A stretch of 64,000 nucleotides of DNA from Morchella semilibera. Taxonomy: Eukaryota; Ascomycota; Pezizomycetes; Pezizales; Morchellaceae. This document shows positions 25,409 to 36,833 of this stretch, in pieces. Position 1 is the first letter of the stretch; the number at the start of each line of letters is the position of its first letter. The stretch lies in the NCBI GenBank assembly GCA_009192285.1, contig WBVU01000005.1, positions 2,746,731-2,810,730 on the forward strand. The letters are read 5' to 3'. The notes beneath the pieces were generated by a model, which was not told where the DNA came from, searched no databases, and saw nothing but the letters and a program-made list of their open reading frames with translations. The position numbers were made by a program, and so were the translations under genes.

Positions 25409-28400
25409 TTATTCATCGTCATCATCTAGGCAGATCACCTCGACTTCCTTCTTGGAGCTACTGCCAGTAGCCCCACTGTTGTTGGCGGGGTCCTCACTCT
25501 TTTCGTTGACGGCGTTTTCCTTTTCGTGTTTGATTTCCCAACTTCCGTCTTTCTTTACGACTATGTTTCGTGGGTCCTGAACTCCCAGGTCACCGTCCTT
25601 GATTGCGTTCAAAACCTCAACCAAAAATCCATCGATCACCAGCTCCCCCGGCCGTGCATCGCCACGGCAAATAGGACACTTCCAAGCATCAGCATTGGGT
25701 GGCTCCCACTCTCTACGCCGTGGGCGGCTGTCCAAGAAGTTTTTGAAGTCGAAACATTCAAGATGCGTACAGGACTTTCCTCTGACTGGGCTGTTCATGA
25801 GCGTGAAAGACAATGGGCATGTAACAGCGAGGGAGAGTTGATCGCTGTCAACAACCATTAGATCATCACCGTCTGCACTCTGGCCGATCAAACGTTTCGT
25901 GATGAGAGCCTTTGCGTCGGTAGAAGGAACAGTATAAAGAGAATTAGTGATATCATCTTCATGCCTACACTCATGAATCTCGACTGCCATGGCATACGTG
26001 ACACTTTTATCAGTCGTTCTGGGTATCAAGACTGCGATCTTCATCTCATTATCGCCTGTTTTGATGAAGCTCGTAATATCCGCTGGTAAATCCTTTCCCC
26101 AGGCCGGTTTTCGCCTTAACTCGACGTAGTGTCCGTTCACCTCGATGAAGGCACTAACTGGCCAATCTGTTTCCTGTGATACCCATTCTTGGTCTGGATT
26201 CAGAGGTTGCGTGCTTTTTGTCCATTTGATGGATCGTAATCGATATATGAGTGAGCCAGGAGAAACCATTGGTCGGGTCATTCCATCCCCTGGCTTATTC
26301 CCTGGTCTGGTTTTCGAAAGCCTTTTTTCGATATCCTCAGTGATGTTGAACGCGACTTTCTGGCATGGTTGTTTGGAATTGATCGCAACCCCCGGGAAAG
26401 CAAAACCACTCATGCTAATATAGAGCTTGGAGCGTGCTGGTACGCTTCCGTTCACTCGAGGGGGCTCAGCAAACCTCGGACTCATGAGATGGGATTGGAG
26501 AGCATTCTGAGGAAGCTGGGCGAAACCTCGTGTAGGTGTTGGCAATGGGATAATAGCACGTGGGCTGGGTAGCGCATTTGCCATTGCAGCTGGAGCCATG
26601 AAGTCAGGTCGTGGCGGGTGAAACGTTTGTTGCATTGGCTGGGTGATCTGACTGGCATCATTAACTTGTCGGATGTGCGCAGAATTGAGCACAGCCATGT
26701 CAGAAAGTTCCAACGGATGGCCTTGGACGTAGCTTTGCCGATGAATTGGTGTATTTATAGTTTGTTGTGTTGGGGTAACAACATTTTGAGCCGGCGTTGA
26801 AGCCACACGTCTCTGGCCCGGTCCCTGCAGCTGAGCTCGCGAGTTGCGGCGGGCCTGCGTCTCCGCTGGGGATGGCAATCCTGATAGGCCGTATTGTTGC
26901 ATGCCCGGGCTAGGTGGTACTCGATTCACAATCCCGTTCGGAGCTTGGTTTGCAGTCGGCGTAACTATCGGGGAATGCATATGGGAACTGGGCATTGCGA
27001 GCCAGTTTGGCGTGTATGTTGGCACCGGGGAATTATTGACAGAGCCGATTTGAAAAGCTTGGCCTCTAGTTAATTGTTGAGCTCTTTGAGTGTCAATGCT
27101 TAAGGGTATGGAGACACCGTTGTTTCTGACAACACCAGGATTTGATAGCCTTTGCCCTTGGGTTGCGGGTTGTTGCGGCGCGGAAAGATGTGGCTGTCTA
27201 TTCTCGATCCCTACGGCGTTGGAAGAGTTTATCTCTTCTGGTGGGCTATTCTGGGGTATATTATGGTTTGGGGTAGGGGAACTTAGCGGCGAGGGCTGAT
27301 GGTTGATCGACATATGCCTATGTTGTAAATTGGCTAATTGAGATTGATAGTTGTGAATTTGAACTGGAACGCCCTCGGCTGACGTAGGGTTTTGTGGCTG
27401 CTGCTGCTGCTGCTGCTGCATGGCTTGTACCTGCTGCAATCGCTGCATAAGTTGCTGCTCCTGAATTTGATGGTTACGTTGTAACTGATGCATTTGGATA
27501 TGTTGGCCCTGCAAAGCCTGCCGGTGCCCCCGCTCAGTCGGGTGTTCAAGTGTACCTACCGGAGCGGCGTGAAGCAGTAGTTTTTTCATTTGATGCTGGA
27601 GGTAACGAACGACTATATAACGGAACACCAGAGCTCTGATATTCCAGTCTCGTGCAAGGTCCTCGTCAATTGGAACTTTTCCTGTCTTGAAGTAATAATC
27701 TCTCATTTTTCCTACGATCTAATGGTGTCAGCTGACTAATCAATTCGAGAATGAGAAGGTGCCTTAGGCTAGTGAACTAACCTTATACCCATCAGTTAAG
27801 AAGCTCCTGACTTCCTCAAGGAAGCTCGGGAAGAAGGTCAGCCTTTGTTTTGCATCCGCAATTGGCACCGGAAATGCCGCAAGATATGTGAGACTTCTTC
27901 CACACAGTCGTTGATTATCCTCAAGAAGCTCTTTCAGCACCTGGAACCCGGGCAACGAAGCAGATATCCCAGTTTCTTTAAACAAGGTGTTTTGGTCCTC
28001 GGAGTTTGAGGTCAGAGCGTATACCTGGCTCATAACTGTGAAAAACCAGTCTTCTTTAGATATAGCTTCACGGAGAACCTTGAATCTAAAACACTCCACA
28101 GCGTTGAATGATCGCAGGCCAGCCCCACCCTCTGTTTGAATAAAATTGTTGATTCGAGGGAGAAAAGCTCTCAAAACTGTTTGAGATGTCTGAGCCGCTT
28201 GAGAAGCTTGAACTATTTGAGAAGCCTGAGCTGGATGTTGCTGTTGTAATTGCTGCTGTTGTAATTGCTGTTGTAGTTGCTGTTGCTGCAATTGCTGCTG
28301 ATGAAATTGCTGCTGGTGAAATTGCTGCTGTTGCAATTGTTGCTGTTGCAACTGCTGCTGCTGCTGCTGCTGCCGCCGAAGCTGTATCTGTAAGTGCTTC

Positions 28401-29910
28401 TGCTGCTGCTGCTGTGAGCGAAATTGCGGGGAGGCTGGGCCCTGGGCTCGAAGCTGTGGTGTTGACGCCAAACCGTTCCACGAATTCAGGTCGGATACAG
28501 CACTAGGCAAAGGGATACCTAAGGAGCCCAAAATTGGAGGCTGAGTCAAGGGCGACAAGGTGGTGGGCGGAAGAGACGTCGAATAGTGTAGAGGCGCCGA
28601 GGAGGGTTGCGATGATGTAGTTGGCGCTGGACGTGAGTGAGAAGAGGCTGTTAAGGGAGATGCATTGGAAGGAATTACTGGGATCCTATTGGATGTTACA
28701 ATCGGGGACTGGGAGCTTCGCAGGTTATAGGCAGGTGAAATTTGTCGACTATCTACTAGAGGGCTCTGTACACGACCATTTAAATTAGTCCCCGGACCTT
28801 GCTCGCCTTGCTCGCCTGGCCTGAGGATCTGGGCCGATGGCAAGACTGCATTTTCCTCGGATATAGGTAATATTGATGCTTGTTTCCGCCGCTTGGCACT
28901 TTCGGCATGATCTTCTGTAGTTTCGAATGCCCTTTTTGATGCCCGGGATAATCCATGATTCTCTGGGTTGTTCATCGTTTGTATATCCTTCTGGCCAGCA
29001 GTACTGGACGAAAGCTCAGTTTGTGTTTCTCTTCGGGTACCAACAGCCATCACATGTTGACTATCCTGTGCTCTTCCGTGCGTCTGATCCTGCTCACTGT
29101 CATACACCCTATCGGTTGGTGAACCGATTGGCGTGTCTTGGGCCGCTACCGATACTACCCCCTCCTCCGCTTCTTCGTCTCGCCTATCCATAGCTGATGG
29201 ACTATCACTAGGCGCCGGCGAGGGCAATACTGCCTCCATATTTGAGCTAGGTATTCTTTGTATCCGAGTAGGTGGTAAGCCGCGCAAATCCGGAGATAAC
29301 GAGCTCGGGGGTGATTTTCCCGGTCCGACGGTGGCGAGTAGTGGTATTCCTTGGTTCTGGTCGTCAATGGTTATGATATTAGTAGTATTTCGTCTTGCGG
29401 TTGTAGGTTGTGAAGGCATTCTGTTTAGTGGCGTTGTCCTTCTTCGGACGGGGTTTATTTGTGATCGAATTGTAGTTCGGACGGGTTCCCCACTAGGTGT
29501 CGGAGAAGCATTTTGGTTCCGCATCCACAAGGGTTTTTGCTTGCCACCGGCGAATGCATGAAGCGTGTTGTTGACCTTGTTCATCTCAGAACTGGACATA
29601 CGTGGTTGAGGCGAAACGTCAGTTACCAGCAACTAGCGTAGCGTCAAGCGCGTCGAATGCAGAGAAATATGTAGCAGACAAAGGGTTGCGTTTTCGCGCG
29701 AAAAGTGTATGAGATATAGAAAGTCAAGGAGAACATAAGAACTCACGCTGCAAATGCTGTTGCATCTGATTTATCAACTGGATCCTTCCTGGTTCTTTTG
29801 CCAGGACCTCTTCCTCCACTTTGGCCCCCTCCAACAGAGCTCACTCCAGTAGCCCCAACCCCAACGTTCGCATTGTTGGTAGATGCGATACTTGCTCCAT
29901 TCGCGATCAT
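25409..29910 (-). CDS. MIZ/SP-RING zinc-finger protein, putative SUMO E3 ligase, poly-Q rich
   Basis: Exons 29910-29747, 29591-27782 and 27718-25409 encode 1,427 residues. The SP-RING (residues about 1285-1345) shows TCPLSF...CTHLECFDFKNFL...WKCPICRG, with the Cys/His spacing used by Siz/PIAS and ZMIZ proteins to engage SUMO-loaded Ubc9. The C-terminus VEVICLDDDDE is a classic SUMO-interacting motif: a hydrophobic core next to acids. A structured block at about residues 500-700 (FLPRINNFIQTEGG..., SLPGFQVLKELLEDNQ, RDYYFKTGKVPIDEDLARDW) precedes long Gln-rich low-complexity regions; a second Gln stretch lies near 440-480. There is no SAP or PINIT-like start, so it resembles large fungal ZMIZ-type proteins more than Siz1. 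The first ATG at 29910 follows a non-ATG open frame. Intron 1 acceptor is placed at 29593-29592 because the first available AG gives a stop. Confidence 0.85.
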
Positions 29911-32894
29911 TCTTGTGCAGGTCTCTCTCTTTTCCTTGCTCTGTTTCTTCCTCTTTAAAACACAATTTGCCAATTCGCTCTCTCGATCGATCAGCAGCTG
30001 ATTACACAGCAAAAGGACCGAGGGCAGGCGGCTCGCTTATTATGGTATTCCTTGTGGTCAACAATATCAGAATTGTCAGACCCAAATTCTCGGATTGACG
30101 TGGCGGCCAAAGATGGGTATGTGAACTTTCGAGGTGATGTTACCAACCGATAGAGCGGGGACCAATCGTAGTGCAGAGCGTGGTTAAAAGCGCAGTTGAT
30201 CTGTCTCGATGTGTTTATACCCAACTGGTGTCGTAGGTAGTAACCATGTGGTATCAATTCTCCCTGTCATAATCAGAGTTGTGTTTGCTTTCTGTTTCCC
30301 AGAAAAAACTTACCCCTGTTGTCCCTTTCTTTTTTACTTTCCCTCTATTCCTAGTTTACACTTGCCACCCTTGACTACAGTTGCTGTATCTGCTTTTTAG
30401 ATGTGTTTTTGGCTGTCTTGGCAGCCCCACTGTGGGAGATAACAGTTCCTGATGAAGAATCTACTAAAGGTTACCCCCAGAAGTAGTATGTTTGTGTGTG
30501 CATTAAGGAGGCTATTCTTATCTGGAAGCAAGGGGCTCAGAAGAACAGGAGATTACTGTGGGCACTTCAGTATTTAAGTACAATTGAGCTGTAGTCACAT
30601 GAGACACCCATCCTCAAGATTTTAGGGTGCCACAGCAGCAAATTACGCCCTACAATAGTAAATCGACGCGAATCCTCGCCTGTTGCGGACTCGCTTACAT
30701 CAGCCGTATGAGGGTTTGTGACTGTCATAATTCGCTCGCCCGTGCTCCTGCCTGCCGCCATCACAAATTTATCCGGAGTTTCTCTATATTTTGTCGACCT
30801 CATTTGTGTACCTCCCTTTATAGCTAAGATCTTGGCCTTTTTGTGGATATTTCTACCGCAAACTGAGGGTATTGAAATCTGATAGCAAGCAATGTTCTGT
30901 TTAAGTTTTGAATAGTTCAATGCTGCTGTATGGAAGTCAGGACTCAGGAAGTACAGCGCGTGTCGTTTTGTAACTTGTAAACCCGGACAATTTTAACGGT
31001 ACAGGTAAAACTAGGTTTCTGCCGCAAGTTCCCCCTGTCCCAACACTCGAATCCACATGCTTGATGGCATTATCAAAAAACGATATGCAACCGACAAAGG
31101 GAAATGGGCATGAAGCCCTACAAGAGTTCGTTTGTCGGTACTTCAGGACACGGTCCTATGCTTAGTGTCCTAGGGTTGGGTAGTATGGTAGGGCAAATGC
31201 CTAGCGCTAAGAATTCCTCTTTATAGGCGTCAATTAGCTATAAGTATCGAGCATGGTCTGTAATGAGCTCATTCAAGGGGAGTTGTGTATCGAATATCGC
31301 ATTAAAGGCCGGTACGCTTGGTTTCCCGATTTTGTAGAGGTGACGTTGCTGTTCTGCTAGGTATTTTTAAAGTTGCCCCGCCTTTCGCCCTTCGCTGGCT
31401 AGTAGGTATATCAGACATGGACAGCTGTCCAAGTGATTGTACGGTTTCCAAACGGTGTAGGCGGCGTGTTTCCGCTAGCTTTGTCTATTGAAGGTTTCGA
31501 GTCAGACAAAGATATCTACTGCTGGAGGCGAAGAGCGGGGGAGGAGTGGGGGACCTTGGTTTTTATGTCTAGGTGGTTCCCTGCCATACTCCTCGGAGTA
31601 CAGTGAAAGCTTGCTATAACGGTACACTCGAGACCGGAATTTTGTACCGCTATAGAGAGATTACCCTTATATAAGAGGTGCTGGTGCTGAAGGCCGGGCA
31701 AAAGGGACCGAGAAGTGTACCGTTTAGCAAGCTTTCGCTGTATGCGTTACATGTCTCGACCTGGAGACTGAATCTTTCCGAGAAACAATAACATATGCAC
31801 CTCCGAAAGGGAGTAGTCCTATGAGTTGCCGATTGTTAAGTATGTACATGTAAATAGTACCAAGACACAGTAATCTACTTTCAGAATCAAAAATTTGATT
31901 TGACTGTGAGATTATGGAGTTTAAGAGTTTCCTCGTCTTTTTACAGGACCCAACAAGTTAAAGGAATGAGTCGTTGTTGTGTCTGTACGGAAACAAGCAA
32001 TAAAAAAGTCGGTAGATCAGGGGAGGCATGCGTAGGTGTAGGTACATTCTCCCGTCCCTGTCCCCTGACCTGTTCCTGAGAGGAGTGGAGATGATCTGGC
32101 AAGACGGGCATCAGTCCGTCATGCGTTGGATTTTACTGGTGAATGGCTACATGTATATCTGTTCTCAAAACAAAATGTTTGGATGAAGTGAAGTGGGGAA
32201 GGAACTCTTTGTGCAACTTTCAGCGGGACAGGGGGGATTTGCTCCGCCATCATTTAGTGGGTTGGCCCGGGCGTTGCTGCGTAGGTACTCTCGATCTGTA
32301 GCACAGGCTATTATTCCCATCATCTCTCTCGACAGCCTCGGAAGGATCCCCAACAGCGACCGAAGAAGGAGGAGAAAGAGAAGAAAAAAGAAAGCCAGCA
32401 AGCAGTGAGTGCCTGTGATAAGGAAGAGTGAGGCGGGGAATGCGTGTGAAGACGACAGGAGGCTCTATTCTACATATGTCCTACGATCACTCTTAAAACT
32501 GCTACAACTACTACGTATACGAGCCCGACTACATATTACAACTCCTTTCATCTATTCCTCCCTGCCTCTCGTCCCCCGCCTTGAGTCTCTCTGTGCTCAA
32601 TAGTACATTTAGGGAAAACTCAAAACCCCACAGCTAACATACAGGATTCACGCCGACAACTAGCTGTTCTCGCCCTACGACGTCGGATCCGGCCAGGTGT
32701 CCACACTCCCGCTTGACGGGTTTACTTCCCTAACCCCACCCTTTCTCCTCCAACCTTCCCCACCCCCCATCTGAATAGTCTCGAATAGGCTCGTAAGCTA
32801 CGTGTTAGGGGTAGGTAGACATACAACAACTTAGGCTACAAGCGGGTCGAGTACGTTGGGTTCTCGGGGGAAGACCGAAGTGTGAGGCGGCGAC
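29911..32894. promoter_or_regulatory. Divergent intergenic region, MIZ gene and Boi-like gene
   Basis: This 3.0 kb contains both promoters. CT-rich sequence close to the MIZ start (29911-29980) and CT/C-rich sequence at about 32500-32780 before the Boi-like start are the likely leaders. A pogo-like MITE sits at 31601-31740 and TACATGTA at 31845 and 32148. A direct TATA box is not convincing in either direction. I see no supported gene. Confidence 0.45.
31601..31740. mobile_element. Pogo/Fot-like MITE B (140 bp)
   Basis: The left end CAGTGAAAGCTTGCTATAAC and the right end, reverse-complemented, CAGCGAAAGCTTGCTAAAC then GGTACAC form long inverted repeats with few mismatches. TA flanks both sides (31599-31600 and 31741-31742). 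The interior carries GGGACCG near the right end, as in MITE A, and has no open frame. Confidence 0.87.
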
Positions 32895-35800
32895 ATGGCT
32901 GAAGCCAGGAGCGGTGCGGTGACTGGAGATGGATCCACGACTAATGGCCAATATCACATACCGCTCGCCATTCCACCACCACCACCAGTACCATCAGTTC
33001 TATTGCAGGTGCTGCATAATTTTGAAGCTCGCACTCCCGACGAGCTTACGTTGCGCAAGGGAGAACACATAGAGCTGTTGCAAAAGGACGGTAGGAATTG
33101 ACCGGCTCCTCCGCGTCTCTTCATAACTCTTCAACCGCTGACCATTGCAACAAAGACGAATTCGGAGATGGGTGGTATATGGTGAGTTCGATGAATTCTT
33201 TGACTTTTGTCTTTCTTTTTTCTAAACGCTTCCCCACCCTCCCCTGACCGTCGCTGCCTTTGGCGGAGGAAAAAGAACTTGAGAATATATCCACCTCGCT
33301 GCTGGGGTTTGTTGGTTGTTCAATCACCGCGTTCCTTATCGTGCGTGCATTGCATTACCGACTGCGTTGTACCTATGCAAGACGCGCGAGCCATACTCTA
33401 CAGGGAGATAGCCCACCAACCAGCAGCCTGGATTCCTCCCGACAATAACTTTCATGACAAGGGAGCTCCGATCTTGATGGAAATCACCTCGCTAATACCT
33501 TATTTCGGGGACAGGGCCGCTCACTTGCAAAAAACGAAATTGGGCTTTTCCCTCAAGGTGAGTCTTTTATTCTTGAATATGAATTTCCTTGGAGACATCT
33601 ACTGTTGCGCTATGCGCTGTGAATTGTTTCTGCGATATTACTATAACCGGAAATCATCGCGCGTGGCATGTGGTCTGTGTGGAATTGTTATGCTAAGTGT
33701 GACTTGCGTTCTTTAAGTGTACACCACCCCAGTGACTACGACCATGTTCCAGTCCCCATCGAAGAATACACAGCCATCTGTCACTCCTCCGTCGGCAGGT
33801 CCAGGTTCGATTTCTACCGCCGTTACAACACCTATTGTGGCTCAGGGATCGTCAACATACACTCCTACCCCCCCTCGTCCATCTTCCCCCGCAGATTCCC
33901 ACATATCAGCCTCGGAAATTGACGAACCGCATGCTCAGACAGAGCCTTTAGCTGTCGAGAAAGTCGCGACGGGGACAAATACGCCGACTGCTAGTACACC
34001 CGGAGGAGGATTGATTTCTGCAACAACTAACACAGAGGATAAACAAAGCTATCCCCAGGGCGTGCGAAGCCCTGTTGTTGAAGACACTCTCAGTGATATT
34101 GATGAAGCTATAACCGAGATTTCGAACTCACGGCAGCGTCGAAATAGCACGGTTAGTAATAGGCGTCATACATCGATGCAATCAGCTGTTCCTACTCGAT
34201 CTCTATCTCCCGCGGAAGAGGTCATCGAGGATTCGTCATCAGAATATTCTAGGCAAGACAATATAGAGTCAAACTCAAACTCTGAATTCGAGGACGACGA
34301 GGAAGAGGACGAAGCAGGTGATCACGTGTACCGGAGCGAAGACTTAACTAACCACGAATATATCCATTCTGAGACAGAAATAAAAACCTGGACCCCTTAC
34401 CAGGTTTCGCAATATCTCCAAAGCAGAAACATCCCGTTGCCAACTTGTCAAAAGTTCGAGGAGGAGGAAGTTAGTGGCGCAACATTGTTACAGCTAGAAA
34501 TGTCACACTTAAAGGAGTTGGAGATTGGCAGTTTTGGTAAAAGATTTGAGGTATGGAAAGAGATCGAGAATCTTGTTAAAAAGGCGAAAACAGTTCCAGC
34601 AGTGGTAAGACGCAGTGGTAGCGATGCAAGAATGTCGACGTCAAACTATAAAAGCAAAGAAAGCGCCCGCCAAAGGAGTAGTACAGTTACTGGCGGAACG
34701 GTATTGCCGCGAATTCAAAGTCAGCATAACCGGGTCTCTTCGCGCCCACAGCATCATATTAACATTCATGATGCCAACCAATTAGATGTAAATATGCTTG
34801 GGCATGGGCCTCTCCATACTCCGATGACCGCAACAAATTCGACCAACCCTTCCATACCGTTGCCTTATGCAGGTGTTTTTGAGGCTCCCCGCTCCCCACC
34901 AGTCTCTCCTCAGCGAAACGCGGATACTACTGGGCATTATCGCCGGTCGAGTGGTAATAGACGCCTTTCCAGCCAGGAACTCCCAGCTACTGCACTCAGT
35001 GCAGCTTTATCGGCGAGTGCTGCTGTACTTGCGGTTGGGGGAAACGATGGAGTCTCCCATCAACGAGGCGGATCATTTGATAGGAATTGGTCACTCGGAA
35101 GAGGGCTTAAATCGGATGCCGGAACAAAAGCGCCAGAGAGTGGGCATAAATCGAGTAACAGTATTGGTACTGGAGACACAGTTTTAGTTGCAGATAGTGG
35201 GTTCTCGGGATCTCAAACCCATGCCCCCAAAGTGACAGAACGTAGCTACTTTTCAAGCGGAGAATCCGCCCCCAGAGAACGTAAAGTCTTGCAAAAGAAG
35301 AATGGGGGTAATCATGCCAGAAAAGGTAGCTACACCGAAGAACAAAGGCTGAGAAGTGGTACAGCTCACAGTCGTCAATCGAGAATCGGGAGCACCGGCT
35401 CGTCAGTCGAAACATCGCGGAAACCTTCGCCAATCGTTACGGCGGCCCAGGCTTACCACTCTCGCGGGAGCAGCAAAGATAAGAAGCGGATGAGTTCATT
35501 CAGCGGAGCTCCGGAAGGGTTTCCCTACGATGCTCCAAGGCTTTCACCGCCCCCGTCGAATAAAATAATCAGCCCTAAAAGGAACGTTGATGAATCAACC
35601 ATAGGCTTTGCATTATCACCTAGCACACCACCCCCTCTACCAAATTCTCGGTCATTGTCCGAGCAACTAACTCCTCAAGGTGAATCTGGTGGTCGTAGCT
35701 TCAATTCGCTGGACGGTTCTACTCCTTCTATCAGTACAACAGTAGCCTCAGACCCACTGCGTATTATTACACCTGGCACCCCCGAAAAACCGCCAAAGGT

Positions 35801-36833
35801 ATCATTATCCGCTGGTCGTCGTATCCGTGGTGTTTCATCAGGAACCGCCCTCCGTACAAAGTCAAAGAAGCACAGTACTAGTGCCTGGGAGAAAGGCCTT
35901 CGTGAAGTCACCCCTCGAGAGGCGGCGGAAACGGCGGACTACAGCGGCTGGATGAAGAAGCGTGGGTCAAGCGGAATTGGTGTTTGGAAAGCTAGGTTTT
36001 TTGTGTTGCAGGGTCGTAGATTATCATATTTCTATTCGGAACATGACACTAAGGAGAGGGGATTAATTGACATTACATCCCATAGAGTGCTCCCAGCGAC
36101 GGAAGACAGACTTGTGTCTTTACATGCATCTTTTGCCGCAGCAACGAGCCCAAGCGCAAGCCCTTCTATTTCGGCCTCTGGATCTCCACAAGCGTCAACA
36201 GCAGATGCCAGCGCACAGAAGTCACCAACCTCGCCCCCGCCCTCGAAAGAAAAGGGGAAAGAAGTCGAAAAAGATAAGGGATGGTTCACATTTAAGCTTG
36301 TCCCTCCTGCCCCTGGTGCCACCAAAGGCGTTACATTTACACCCCCAAAACTCCACTATTTCGCAACCGACACTCGGGATGATGGAAAAAAGTGGATGGG
36401 TGCTATCATGAAAGCAACGATTGATCGGGACGAATCAAAACCAGTTATATCTAGCTACAGTGCAAAGACTATATCGCTTGCGAAGGCCAGGGAGCTGAGA
36501 GCTCGCCCTCCAGATTTGCTGAGGGAAGGTGAAGACCAAAACTCATTATCAGACTTGTTGAGCGCGGGGTTGGCGATATCTGGAGTAGATCTGGGGGCTG
36601 CGGAAGGGCAAGAAGCGGAAGAAGCGGAGGAGGCTGATGTAGAAGACGGAAGAGACGAAGTGCTAGAAAGGACAGAATCAGGACTTGGCAAGGAGGATAG
36701 CATCAGCAGCTCGGCACCTTCCCGAGAGACAGGTGACCCGACTGAGGAAGATGTGCAGGGGGTGAAGAACACGTCAAATCCATCCAAATCCAATGGGCTT
36801 ACAGCAACGACCAATCCGAGTATTGTTGCGTAA
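32895..36833 (+). CDS. Boi1/Boi2/Pob1-like SH3-SAM-PH scaffold
   Basis: Boi proteins link Cdc42, formin and exocyst at growing tips. Exons 32895-33090, 33156-33181, 33515-33557 and 33718-36833 encode 1,126 residues. SH3 at about residues 36-92 is built from four exons: VLHNFEARTPDELTLRKGEHIELL, DEFGDGWYM (26-nt exon) and GRSLAKNEIGLFPQVY (43-nt exon). SAM lies at about 310-372 (TWTPYQVSQYLQSRNIP ... LLQLEMSHLKELEI). PH lies at about 828-992 (SGWMKKRGSSGIGVWKARFF, LSYFYSEHD ... WMGAIMKATI), split by a Ser/Pro-rich insert of roughly 50 residues. A long disordered Ser/Pro-rich stretch lies between SAM and PH, and the C-terminus is acidic. Domain order matches the Boi family exactly. The start ATG at 32895 is the first in frame; intron 2 (33182-33514) is unusually long at 333 nt. 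Confidence 0.94.

Noticed and set aside
28186-28506. 106-codon Ala/Val-rich frame on the plus strand
   Set aside because: It is the opposite-strand shadow of the Gln-codon tract in the MIZ gene.
33207-33716. 169-codon frame on the plus strand
   Set aside because: It spans introns 2 and 3 and a small exon of the Boi-like gene in the wrong frame.
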